A DNA stretch of 64,000 nt, from the NCBI GenBank assembly GCA_011032825.1, contig JAADJZ010000020.1, positions 711,841 to 775,840 on the forward strand, in the 5' to 3' direction. This DNA is from Massariosphaeria phaeospora (lineage: Eukaryota; Ascomycota; Dothideomycetes; Pleosporales). Position numbers and translations under genes: made by a program. How positions within the stretch are numbered: position 1 is the first letter of the stretch; the number at the start of each line of letters is the position of its first letter. The notes below the pieces were generated by a model, which had not been told where the DNA came from, did no database searches, and was given only the letters and a program-made list of their open reading frames with translations. Positions 23,811 to 35,700 of this stretch are shown piece by piece.

Positions 23811-24641
23811 AGCTCTATGCTATTCCGCTGCTAAGTTTTCCAAGTTGCCTTTGAAGGCACTATGTGATCATAAAAAGTTACTAACTTCTGCAAAGCTTTT
23901 CTCCACCGCTATCTACGCTGCAAAGGTTTTTATTGCACCGTTCGATAGCTACGAACCCGATCTATAACGTCCTAAAAAGACGCCCTTAAGAAACAGTTCA
24001 ATCGTTCACTATTCACTTGCGCGTTCTATGCGCTTTTCACTACCCTTTGGAACCTTCCTAGACTTATTTCTACAGCTTTTCGAAGGCCAACATAATTCTA
24101 AACTTCTCTAAGGAAGCTAGCTATACGCGTCAAACTAGTCGCGATAGATAGCTAAGCTAGTCCCAACCTCTTTAGGATAATGCCAAGGCGCTATTCAACT
24201 TCGCTAAAACCAACTTTTTGTTTTTACAACAACACGACCTAGCTATCTAAAGCACTATCGACGTAGGTATATAATCTATTATAAGCGTTTTTCTAAACTC
24301 TCTTACTACTCTTTACTAATCTAATCTAAACTATTAGTACTTTCTTTGTTTAAGGCCTGTACAGATTGCTTTACAAGTTCGTTTCTTAAACTTTAAACTT
24401 TTCTCTCGCTTTGCGCGCGAATACTGCTATCTCGCAAAGAATTCTCGCTGTTTTTATTCTAAAGAACGCTTTTACACTTCTCTATTCGCTTTATTACGCT
24501 CTTTATTACTAGTGTTAAACATTACTATTAACTTTTTTCTCTTTGTACTTTCCTTTACAGAGCTTTTTAATCTTAAAGTTTAATTTTCTCTACTAACATT
24601 TTCACTATCTTGCGATACCTCTCTAGACACTATTACAACTA

Positions 24642-26504
24642 ACGTACTTTACGAGTTCGTGCACTACACAGGTTCGTGCACTACTTTTGCTAAGCTTCTA
24701 CTAACTCAACTTCTATACGTAATGCCTTAACAACAACACTAAATAGAGCTTTCTAATAAGCGTTAAATACAAACTACTCTTTAAGCTCTTAAACAAAACG
24801 CGACACTTTTTTTACAACGCGCTGCAGCTATTTACAAAGTTACTTATACAACACTAAACTACTAACGCGCAAAACAAACTCTACAAGCAAATTGCTAGCC
24901 GAAATTAAAGAATCTAACAAAGACTAAAGAGAGCGTAGTTGTTGAGCATATACTTAACTTTATTTTGCGCGGATTTCTTTCTAGGCTCGCAGCTGTAGCT
25001 AATATAGCTAATTCTTTACGCGCAAAGCGCAATCTAGGCTAGGTTAGCTTAAACTAGTCTAGTACGTAGATCATGCACTGCTCTAAGTTTACAATAAAGT
25101 TTAATCGCAAGTACAATTACAAAAAAGCACTTTGCGAGAATTTTAAAGTTATTTAAAGCTAGTTTCGCCTAGTAGCTAACATAAAAGCTAAGTATAGTAT
25201 CTAGAATAAAAACACGTACAACTTCGACAAAACAGGCTTTATAATAGGCTAGATATTAACTAAAGCAGTTGTTACAGCTTTAGAGAAACAAGAAAAGCTA
25301 AAGGCAATACAGCAAGGCAATAAAAAGTAAACAATAGTTATCTAAAGCATTAACGCAACAGAGTAGGCTATTCTACTTTTTATTATTTTTAAAAGCTGCT
25401 ACTACTTCTTTGCTTAGTACAAAAAAAGAATCTGCTTTAAAACTAGGTTATTGCAGTTTTTAAAAAGAGCTAAACAACAAATAAGCTTAGCTTGTAGTAG
25501 TTAAAGCACTTTAATAAGCATACAAAGAAAAGAGTAGTTAGCAGCTACTAACTACTCGCAATTAACGGCTATAAAAGCTATAACTCGCTCGCATTCTAGC
25601 AATACTGCAAAAAAAACAAAATTATTACTATTTGTATGCTTTTGCACTTATTGCACTTTTTACAGCTTTTTAATATAAGTTGTTTTGCTTCTTTAAAAAA
25701 AGCGTACGGGCGCTAAGCCGAAGATCTCATGCGCAACTAGATTACTTACATTACAAAACTTAAGTTCTTACTATGCTTCATACGCGCTTATAATGCTGCA
25801 ATTACTAAAAGTAATATTCAAAAAGAGTTTTAAGGCGCTAGATTGGTTCTATTTAACTTAGAACAGGTTATAACAGCTTTTGACGTCTAGTTGCGTACTT
25901 TATTACTACTACTACTTATTAACAACAAGCCCTAGCAGTTGCAAACTCTAAGCAATACTTTTAAACTAGAGTCGCAATTAACGCTTGTAAAAGCAAAAAT
26001 TTAAAAGCATATAAATAGCTTACCAACGTCTATAGTAAAGGCCTTTAAAAAAGTTTTAAAAAAAGCAGCTATTATCGCGCACAAGCTAGTGTTAGCGCAA
26101 TAGAAAATAGCTAAGCTAAAAGTAGTAAATAAAGCCGCTACGCGACGTAAATCGCATAAAAGAAAGCAGGTTCAAGCAAAAAAGACTTTAATAGTTGAGA
26201 ATAAAGCTCGTTTAACTGCTCTAAAGAAGTTTAGAGCGCGTAGTAATAAAAAAAAGCTAAAAACGCAAGTGCGCGCTAAAGTAGGTAAACTATTTTAAAA
26301 GTAGTATAGACAGTGTAATTAGACTAAGCATAACGCGCGTACGTGTAAGCAAGTAGTAAAAGTAAACTTTAAATAATATCTTGTGTTATATTGCTCTATA
26401 CAGGGCTAAAGTAAGCTGTTTTGCGCTAGAATAAAGTAGTTTTAGTAGAAGCTTAGCAAAAGTAGTGCACGAACCTGTGTAGTGCACGAACTCGTAAAGT
26501 ACAT
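24642..26504 (+). mobile_element. pogo-like element B, copy 1
   Basis: 1,863 bp with TIRs (ACGTACTTTACGAGTTCGTG at the left end, inverted at the right) and TA duplications at 24640-24641 and 26505-26506. The plus-strand transposase relic includes NTYNFDKTGFIIG, the first catalytic Asp motif, with TAG stops throughout. It is nearly the same as copies 2 and 3 apart from transitions. Confidence 0.9.
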
Positions 26505-26619
26505 TACTTTATTTTATTTTAAGCTACTGCTAATTTTGCGTTTCTGCGAACACAAACGTTGTTGCCTAGTAATTAGCAACTTGAATTTAGAGAATTTAAA
26601 CGCACTACTCGTTTTACTA

Positions 26620-28483
26620 ACGTACTTTACGAGTTCGTGCACTACACAAGTTCGTGCACTACTTTTGCCAAGCTTCTACCAACTCAACCTCTATACGTAA
26701 TGCTTTAACAACAACACTAAATAGAGCTTTCTAATAAGCGTTAGATACAAACTGCTCTTTAGGCTTTTAAACAAAACGCAACACTTTTTTTGCAACGCGC
26801 TGCAGCTATCTACAAAGTTACTTATACAACACTAAGCTGCTAACGCGCAGAATAAACTCTACAAGCAAATTGCTAGCTAAAATTAAAAAATCTAACAAAA
26901 ACTAAGAAAAGCGTAGTTGTTGAGCATATACTTAACTTTATTTCGCGCGAATTTCTTTTTAAGCTCGCAGCTGTAGCTAATATAGCCAATTCTTTACGCG
27001 CAAAGCGCAATTTAGGCTAGGTTAGCTTAAACTAGTCTAGTACGTAGGTTATGCACTGCTTTGAGTTTACAATAAAGTTCAATCGCAAGTACAATTACAA
27101 GAAAGCACTTTGCGAGAATTTTAAAGTTATCTAGAGCTAGTTTCGCCTAGTAGCTAACATAAAAGCTAAGTATAGTATCTAGAATAAAAATACGTACAAC
27201 TTCGACAAAACAAGCTTTATAATAGGCTAGATATTAACGAAAGCAGTTGTTATAGCTTTAGAGAAACGAGAAAGGCTAAAGGCAATACAGCAAGGCAATA
27301 GAAAGTAAACAATAGTTATTCAAAGCATCAACGCGACAGAGTAAGCTATTCTACTTTTTATTATTTTTAAAAGCTGCTACTACTTCTTTGCTTAGTACAA
27401 AGAAAAGAATCTGCTTTAGAACTAGGTTATTGCAGTTTTTAAAAAAAGCTAGACAACAAATAAACTTAGCTTGCAGTAGTTAAAGCACTTTAATAAGCAT
27501 ACAAAGAAAAAAGTAGTTAGCAGCTACTAACTACTTGCAATTAACAGCTATAAAAGCTATAACTCGCTTGCATTCTAGCAATACTACAAAGAGAACAAAA
27601 TTATTACTATTTATATGCTTTCGCACTTATCGCACTTTCTACAGCTTCTTAATGTAGGTTGTTTTGCTTTTTTAAAGAAAGCGTACAAGCGCTAAGCTGA
27701 AAATTTTATGCGCAACTAAATTACTTACATTACAAAACTTAAGTTTCTACTATGCTTTATACGCGCTTATAATGCTGCAATTACTAAAAGTAATATTTAA
27801 AAAGAGTTTTGAGGTGCTAGATTAGTTCTATTTAACTTAAAACAAGTTATAACAGCTCTTAACGTCTAGTTGCGTACTTTATTACTACTACTACTTATTA
27901 ACAACGAGCTCTAGCAGTTGCAAACTCTAAGCAATACTTTTAAACTAGAGTCGCAATTAACGCTTGTAAAAGCAAAAATTTAAAAGTATATAAATAGCTT
28001 ACTAACGTTTATAGTAAAAGCCTTTAAAAAGGTTTTAAAAGAAGCAGCTATTATCGCGCACAAGCTAGTGTTAGCGCAACGAAAAATAGCTAAGCTAAAA
28101 GTAGCAAATAAAGCTGCTACGCGACGTAAATCGCATAAAAGAAAGCAGGTTTAAGCAGAAAAAACTTTGACAGTTGAGAATAAAGCTCGTTTAACTACTC
28201 TAAAGGAGTTTAAAGCGCGTAGTAATAAAAAAAAGCTAAAGACGCAAGTGCGCGCTAAAGCAGGTGAACTATCTTAAAAGTAGTGTAGACAGTGCAATTA
28301 AACTAAGCATAACGCGCGTACGTGTAAGCAAGTAGTAAAAGTAAACTTTAAATAATATCTTGTGTTATATTGCTCTATACAAGGCTAAAGTAAGCTGTTT
28401 TGCGCTAAAATAGAGTAGTTTTGGTAGGAGCTTGGCAAAAGTAGTGCACGAACCTGTGTAGTGCACGAACCCGTAAAGTACGT
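26620..28483 (+). mobile_element. pogo-like element B, copy 2
   Basis: 1,864 bp, same TIRs and orientation as copy 1, TA duplications at 26618-26619 and 28484-28485. Only 113 bp of Copia DNA separates it from copy 1. The transposase is RIP-inactivated. Confidence 0.9.
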
Positions 28484-31400
28484 TACTACGCTTTTATTCT
28501 TTTTCGCTTCTAGAACTGCTCTTTGCACTTTTATTACAAAATATTTGCAAACGAAAGAAACCTCGCAAGCAGCAAGAAGTTGTTCGCAATAACTACGTTA
28601 TCGCTTAGCTCGATTCAACTTCTTAAGTTGCTAGCTAGCTACTTAAGGTAAAAAAAAGAAATAAGCAACTACTTCGAGATAGCAAAGTACAGTAGTTTTT
28701 TAAGCTAGCTTAAAGAAAAACCTATAGATAAAGTTTGTAAAGAAGCTTAGCTTAAAAGATAGAATAAAGCTGTTGCAATAGTACAATCCCGCTGTAGTTT
28801 CAACGCTAGAGAAAAGATTAAAACGCTTTCTTAACTAAACGTAGTGCTTGCGAAGCTTAAAGTTCAATTTACACCTCGTAGAAGCGCTATTTTCTAGCAA
28901 CTAGATTTTAATTTTAGTACTTTTACCTGCGCTTTCTGCAAAATAGTTTTAAACTTTGCAAAGCGCTTTTAGCACGCTCGAAACGAGATTTACGAACTAA
29001 ACGTTACTTGTTGCATTAGCAAGCTCTATCTTGTTAACTGCTTTTTTACTAGCTTTAGTTTAGAATTCGCAACGTTTCTGTTTGCTTTCTATTAGGTAAA
29101 CTCTTTTATACCTAAGAGAAACAACAAAGAAGCTATTACTCGTAAAGTAGTTACGTTCGACACTGCGATAATAGCTACCAAAAAAGAAAAACAATTTCAA
29201 TAGTTAATTAACGCGGCACTTGCTTTAGTAGCACTAGCAGCGAACTTTAGTAGAAACAAGCTTTGTACCTACTGCTACGGCACTACCTACGAGAAACACA
29301 ACTGCTAAGTGCTATACTCAAACAAAAGAAAAGCGTTTAAAAAGAACTAGGCAAAGCACTAAAAAAATAGAGAAAAAAAAAAAGTAGCGAAGCAAGCTAA
29401 GAATAGTTTACTTCTAGTAGCTTCGCTTGCTTATTAGCTATATTAACCTCTAAGTAGAGTAAGCATTGTTAAGTTCGCTTTTGCAAAAAAAAACGCTTGC
29501 TTTATGCTCTAAGAGAATTAGCTTTTTAATAGTAGTGCAAACTAGCACATTTCTAACAACCTAGAATACTTTGTAAAAAACACTTTTTGCTTTTACAAAA
29601 GTAACAAAGTTACTAGCTATAGAAAAAGCACAACTCTAACTTAAATTAAAACTGCTTAAATACTATGCAACGTTGATAGTTGCTGTATTTAGTTGTTTTT
29701 TACAATTACTTTTTATTCTACTAATAGCAGCTGCAACCTCGTTTTCTATTACTAATTAAAAGCTAAAAGTGCAAAAATAACTTTTTTAGATAGTAGCGTT
29801 AGTATCTCCACACTACAAGAAGTTATTAAGTGCGATAATTACTAGAAATTGCTACTACTACGCCTATAAAAAGCGAAGCAAAGTAGAATACTTTAAACAT
29901 CGCTTTTCTTGCTTATAGTATCTAAAACAACTAGCTGCAAGCTTAGCATACGCGTTTTAGTTACTTAAGTAAAAAAACTCTAGCTAATATAGTATTATTA
30001 GTGTTAGGCATGCGCTTACTTTTGCACTTAAGCATGTGCGTTAGCTGCGTTTAAGCAAAATAGCGTAAAAATTCTTACACATCGCTGTTTCGCAAAGAGA
30101 AGTATTTAATAGAATTTATTTATGCTAACTTCTTTAGTTGCCTTGCTAAAGAATACAATAGAGCTAAGTACTATGCAGTTTTTATTAATAATTTTACTAG
30201 TTTTACTTAGGTAGTTGCTTTTCAATCTAAAGCAAAGTTTGCTTCTGCTTTTAAGAATTTGCTAGAGAAGTTTAAGCGCTTTAAAAAACGCTGCTATCCA
30301 ATTTGCTTTAACTAAGCAAAAAAAAAACACTTCGAATAAAGTCAAAGATCTCTGTTAAAATCGCGGAATTGAAATGAAAACAACAAGCACTAACTAGCAT
30401 TAACAAAATAGTATAGCTAAAGTTACTATTTGCATTATTACCAAACGGACCTACGCTACGATAGATGCTAAATTAATTTTAAAAAACCTCTAGCCTTTTA
30501 TTGTAAAATTAATAGCTTACTTTCGAAACTTTACTTGCTATTTAAGAACGATAATTACTTCGTACGAAAGTTAGTAGAGTTGTAGACTTAACGTTTTCTA
30601 TTTTCGGCTACTTAGCTGCAAAGCTTTTGCCTATTGAACTAGGCATTGCTAAAAGCTTGTAAACGACAAAGTAGTACCGTATTGTTTTATTAGTTACTAA
30701 GAAGCTTACTTATACTGCTTAATGCAAAACAACAGCGTTATTATACTCTTTTTAAACGTAGTGTTTAAAGAAAGAAAGCTTTGCTTAAACGTAGCAAACA
30801 ATTTATTACTCGCAGTGCTTGCTTAACAAAAGCGAGTAAAATTCAACAACGCTGTTTCTTAATGCAAAGTTAAACACAATTGTTACTTTCTTGCTTAAAA
30901 GATTTTTTTTAAAGCTTTTAAGCTTTTACTTGCGTTTATACTAACGCTAGCAACGACTCTAGCTTTATTGCTAGCATTAACGCTTTTATTAACGCGTGCG
31001 TTATTACCTATACAGTTTAAACAAAGCGCTAAAAATAACGCAGCTGCGCAAGCTCTTAGGCAATACTTAGAGCTGCAAATTCGACATTTAACCTACGCTA
31101 ACAAAAGAACTTTTTCTGCTAACAATTTTTAATTATATAGAAAAAATCTAGCATACGCTTTTTTGCTTTGCTTAATTAAAGTAGCTTTACTAGCTACTAA
31201 ATTCTCGAAGCTTAGCACGTTCAAACAGGCTTAGAAAAACTCTTAATAAAACAATTAGCTCTAGGCAATAAAGCTCGAAATAAGCTTTCTTAAGTTAAAC
31301 AAAACCTAGACGTTAGTTTTTTAGCTTAGAAATTAAAAAGTGCTTGGTAGCAAGTAGGTTTACAAACTCAAACGTAGCTTTAATAGAAAAATCTTTTAAC

Positions 31401-32531
31401 ACAAAGCTCGCTAGGTAGTTTGTAAATTTAAACAGCGCAAAGAAATTAACTACAATAAAACGTTTGCATTAGTTGTTAAGCTTATAAGTTACAAGGTTCT
31501 ATTCGCTATTGCTACAGCTTTAGATTTTGAAATCTACTAAATAAACGTTAAAATCGCTTTTTTCTATAGCAAGATTAACAAGAAAATTTACATAGAACAA
31601 CTAGATAGCTTTAGCAACAACTTAAACAAAGTTTGCTAGCTTAACAAAGCGCTGTATAGCTTCAAACAATTTCTACAAATTTAGTATCAAACGCTTTTTA
31701 ATTTTCTAGGTACATTAAGATTTAAGCTTTTTACTTTAAACACAAGTGTTTTCGTTAACAGCAGCGTTTTTATTGCTATCTACGTTAATAATTTGCTTAT
31801 TGCTAGACTTAAACTAAAAAACATTGCTACTCTTAAAAGCGCACTGTTAAAGCGTTTTAAAATAAGCAATCTTAGCAAGTGCTTTTTTTACTTTGAAATA
31901 AAAATAGTTTGTAACTGCAAAAACTAAACGTTGCGCTTATTTTAAAAAAGCTACGTTTAAAAGATTTTTAAAGACTTTAGCATGCTTAAAAGCAAGTGCG
32001 CTAATACACTAATAGAAACTAAAAGCTTAGATAAGTTCTCTACTAATTACAAAGCTAACGCAAACGAAATCTACTAGTACTAACGCGCAATTAGATTGCT
32101 TATGTACTTAATGCTTAGCACTTAACTAAATATTACGTTTTTAGTTTTTTGTTTTTTTTGCTACATAGCTAACTCTACGCAAGCCTATACTTTAGCTGTT
32201 AAACGAGTTTTTTGCTACCTTAACAGCACTTGCGATATAAAACTTGCATTTAGAAAAAGCATTAAAAAGCTTGTTAGCTATACTAACGCTTTTTAGGTAA
32301 ATAATAAAAATACAAAGCATTTTACATTTAGATACTTCTTCAACATTAGTAGCAGCGCTATTAGTTGGTTTTTGAAATAATAAGCAACAGTAGCTTTTTC
32401 GTTTTGCAAAGCTAAGTACGTTGCTAAAACATAGGCTACTAAGAAAGCTATTTAGCTTCGTAAGCTTTTTTCTAAGTTATACGAAAACTGCTTAGTAGCT
32501 ATAGTTATATACGCTAATAACTAAAGCGCTA

Positions 32532-34392
32532 ACGTACTCTACAAGCAAGTAAGCTACATAAGTAAGTAAACTACTTACGCTAAAACTCTACTAAAACCAC
32601 AACGAATTAGCTTATTATATTGCTTTTTAGAGTAGTACAGCATATAATTGCATTAAATACTACTTTTGCGCTACATTTGCGTTATTTTTATACGTGCGCA
32701 AGTTGTATTCTGCTTCGCTGCACTTGCTACAGCGCTTTGCAAGCTAGTTGCTCTTATTAACGCGCGTTTTCTTTTTTGCTTTTTTTCTATTACTACGCGC
32801 ACTAAACTCCTTTAGAGCTATTAACTTTTAGCTTTTTTTAACTATTAGTATTTTCTTTCTTTGTATACGCTTTTTTTTGTGCGATTTACGTTGCGTAGTA
32901 GCTTTGTTAGCTACTTAAAGCTTAGCTACCTAGCTGCGCATTAACACTAAGAAATGCGCTATTTGCTTAGTGCCTTTTAAAAGCTTTTTAAAAGCATTAA
33001 CTATTAAAGTAAGTAAGCTATCTACATGTCGCTGAATTCTCTTTTAAATTAGCTTTAATTGTAATTTAAATTTAAGAGTATTGCTTAGTGTTTGGAACTA
33101 CTAGAAAGCGTTGATAATAGAAAGTAGTAATAGCGTGCGCAACTACACGTTAAGCTTTGATATAACCGCTTCTAGGTTAAATAAAGCTAATTTAGCTTTT
33201 CTAAACTCTTTTAGAATATTATTAGTTGTAATTAAAGCGCTAAAAGTAGTTTTGAAGTATAGTAAAAACTTAAGTTTTGTAATGTAGTTAATATAGCTGC
33301 GCATTAGGTTTTTAGCTTAGCAGCTATACGCAACTTTTAACGGCGCAAAACAGCTTACATTAAGCAGCTGCAGCAAATGCACTAAGTAAAAAAGTATGCA
33401 AAAAGTAATAATCTTGTTTTCTTTGTAGTACTGCTAGAATTTAAGCGAGTTGTAGCTTTTATAGCTGTCGATTATAAGTAAGTAGTATACGCTAACAATA
33501 TGCTTCTTTGTATACTTATTAAAGTGCTTAACTACTTAAAACTAAGTTTATTTGTTGTCTAGCTGTTCTTAGAAACTGCAATAACTTAGTTTTAAAGTAG
33601 ATTTTTTTTCTTGTACTAAGCAAAGAAGTAGTGCTTGCTTTAGAAAATAATAAAAAGTAGAATTGCTTACCTCGTTGCGTTAACGCTTTGAATTACTATC
33701 GTTTACTTTCAATTACTTTGCTAAACGCTTTTTAGCCGTTCTTAGCGCTTAGAGCTTGTAACAACTGCTTTAGTTAATATTATGCCTATTATAAAGCTAG
33801 ACTTGTTAAAGTTGTAAGTATTTTTATTTTAAATGCTGTACTTCGCTTTTATGTTCTCTACAAGCTTAAACTACTTTTGAATAACTTTAAAATTCTCGCA
33901 CAAAGCTCTTTTGTAGTTGTACTTGCAATTAAACTTAACTTTAAGCTTAAGTTAGCGCTTAACGAATGTACTATGCTAATTTACGCTAACATAGCCTAGA
34001 TAACGCTTAGCGCGCAAAGAATTAGCTATATTAGCTACAGCAGCAAGCTAAGAAAGAAATTTTTGCGCGTTAAAGTTAAGTACATGCTAAACAATTACTT
34101 TTTTCTTTATTTTAAGTAGATTTATTAAGTTAAGCGTAGAATTGCGTTAAAAAAAAGTTCTAGCGCGTTAACGTTTTAGAGTGTTTTAAAGTATATTGTA
34201 GATTGCTGCAGCGCGTTGTTAAAAGAAATTCGCGTTTCTTTTAATAGCTTAAAGCGCAAGCTGCAATTGAGCTTTTTTTAGAGCTAGTAACTAGTTTTCT
34301 TGTTAAAGCATTGCGTTGTTGAAAGAGTTTTGGTAGAGTTTTAGCGCAAGTAACTTACTCGCTTGTGTAGCTTACTTGCTCGTAGAGTACGT
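32532..34392 (-). mobile_element. pogo-like element, divergent copy 4
   Basis: 1,861 bp flanked by TA (32530-32531, 34393-34394). The TIR starts ACGTACTCTAC then diverges (AAGCAAGTAAGCTAC) from copies 1-3. The minus-strand relic has an NTYNFNKSSFIIG-like motif where the catalytic Asp reads Asn through RIP. It sits inside the Copia RNase H region: SA before it and IALAKN after it rejoin in frame. Confidence 0.87.
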
Positions 34393-35199
34393 TATTGCTT
34401 TAGCAAAGAACTTTTAGTTTTACGCACGCACGAAATACATCGAAAACAACTAGTATTTTGTGCGTAAAAAGCAAGCTTCTAGAGAAGTTAACTTTGTTTT
34501 CACCTCTACAAAGTTTTAAGTTGCTAACGAACTTACTAAACCTTTGCTTAAAAACGCTTTTCGATAATTTCGCGCTAACCTAGGTCTTAAGACTTTTAGG
34601 TAATTAAAAAGCTTTAAACTACGTTAACGCCAACGTATTAGCTAATTAGAAAAGAAAAACGTTTTTCTAAAAAGTCTTGTTGCTTTTAAGTTAGCAGCTA
34701 AAGCTTTTTAGCAAATTAGCTGTACTAGGCGTAAGCGCGCTACGAGCGCTTTACTTTTACTTTACGTTGCTACTTGCGAAGTGCTTATATAAGCCTACTT
34801 TCAAGCTCTAAACTAACTTTTTTTTTTATTCTCAACTACTACTACTTTTATTGCTTTAATAGCTTTCTAAAGCTTGCTGCAGCTAGCACATTATGCGTTT
34901 ACAATTTACAAAACGCGCTTTTTAAACACTTTTTAAAAGAAAATCTCTATATTTTTACTTTTACTTTTACTTTTACTTTTAATTTACTAACTTTAAAGCT
35001 ATTTATCTCTACAACTATAAGTCGTGCAAACTTTTCTAATAGCTAAATTAAAAGCTTTTTACTTTCTCTTTCGTTTGCGCACTTTTCGGCTCGAATAAAA
35101 CAATTTAATTATTAGCAAAGTTTATTTGAATATAGCACTTCTACTAAAGCCTACGAGCAAATCAACTGCAACTAAAATTAGAATCTAGCTTTGCTATAT

Positions 35200-35700
35200 T
35201 GTTACAAACAAAGACGATACTAGGTATCGTAGACTAAGCAACGACGTAGAAAAGTTGTTAGAACTTGCAAGTTTGCAAAACGAAAGTATAGCAACGCGCG
35301 AAGTAGAATTAAGTTAGCAAAGGTTACGTAATGCGCTACGAGTGCTACAAAGCCTTAGCACGTAGCACACTAAGCAATAGTTGCTACGAGCGCTACGAGT
35401 GCTACGGCGTAGCAAAACGTAGCAAGTAGAGTAAAACGCTTTTAGCAAAGAATTATAGAACTATATAGATTAGTAGAATTTTCTTTATAATTTGAATTTT
35501 TTGTAGTTAACTTTTCTAAGTACATTTTATACATAGATTAAATCTATAAGCAACAAATTGTTACTTTGTTATTCTATTCAAAATAGAATTAAGATTGTTT
35601 TTTTGTTGTTATCAAGCTTTTTGAACATAGAACAATTCTTTAGGCGAAATCTCTAAGTCTAATAACTCGTACCTTTAGTAAAAGAACACTTCTAATAACA
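35200..35700 (+). repeat. Gypsy 5' LTR
   Basis: 501 bp beginning TGTTAC and ending AATAACA. It contains short GCTACGAGYGCTAC sub-repeats at about 35,335-35,425. Confidence 0.92.

Noticed and set aside
34774..35046. A 90-codon open frame as a separate host gene
   Set aside because: It contains long TTTTAC microsatellite translation and lies inside the Copia element; only the other frame continues beyond the Gypsy insertion.
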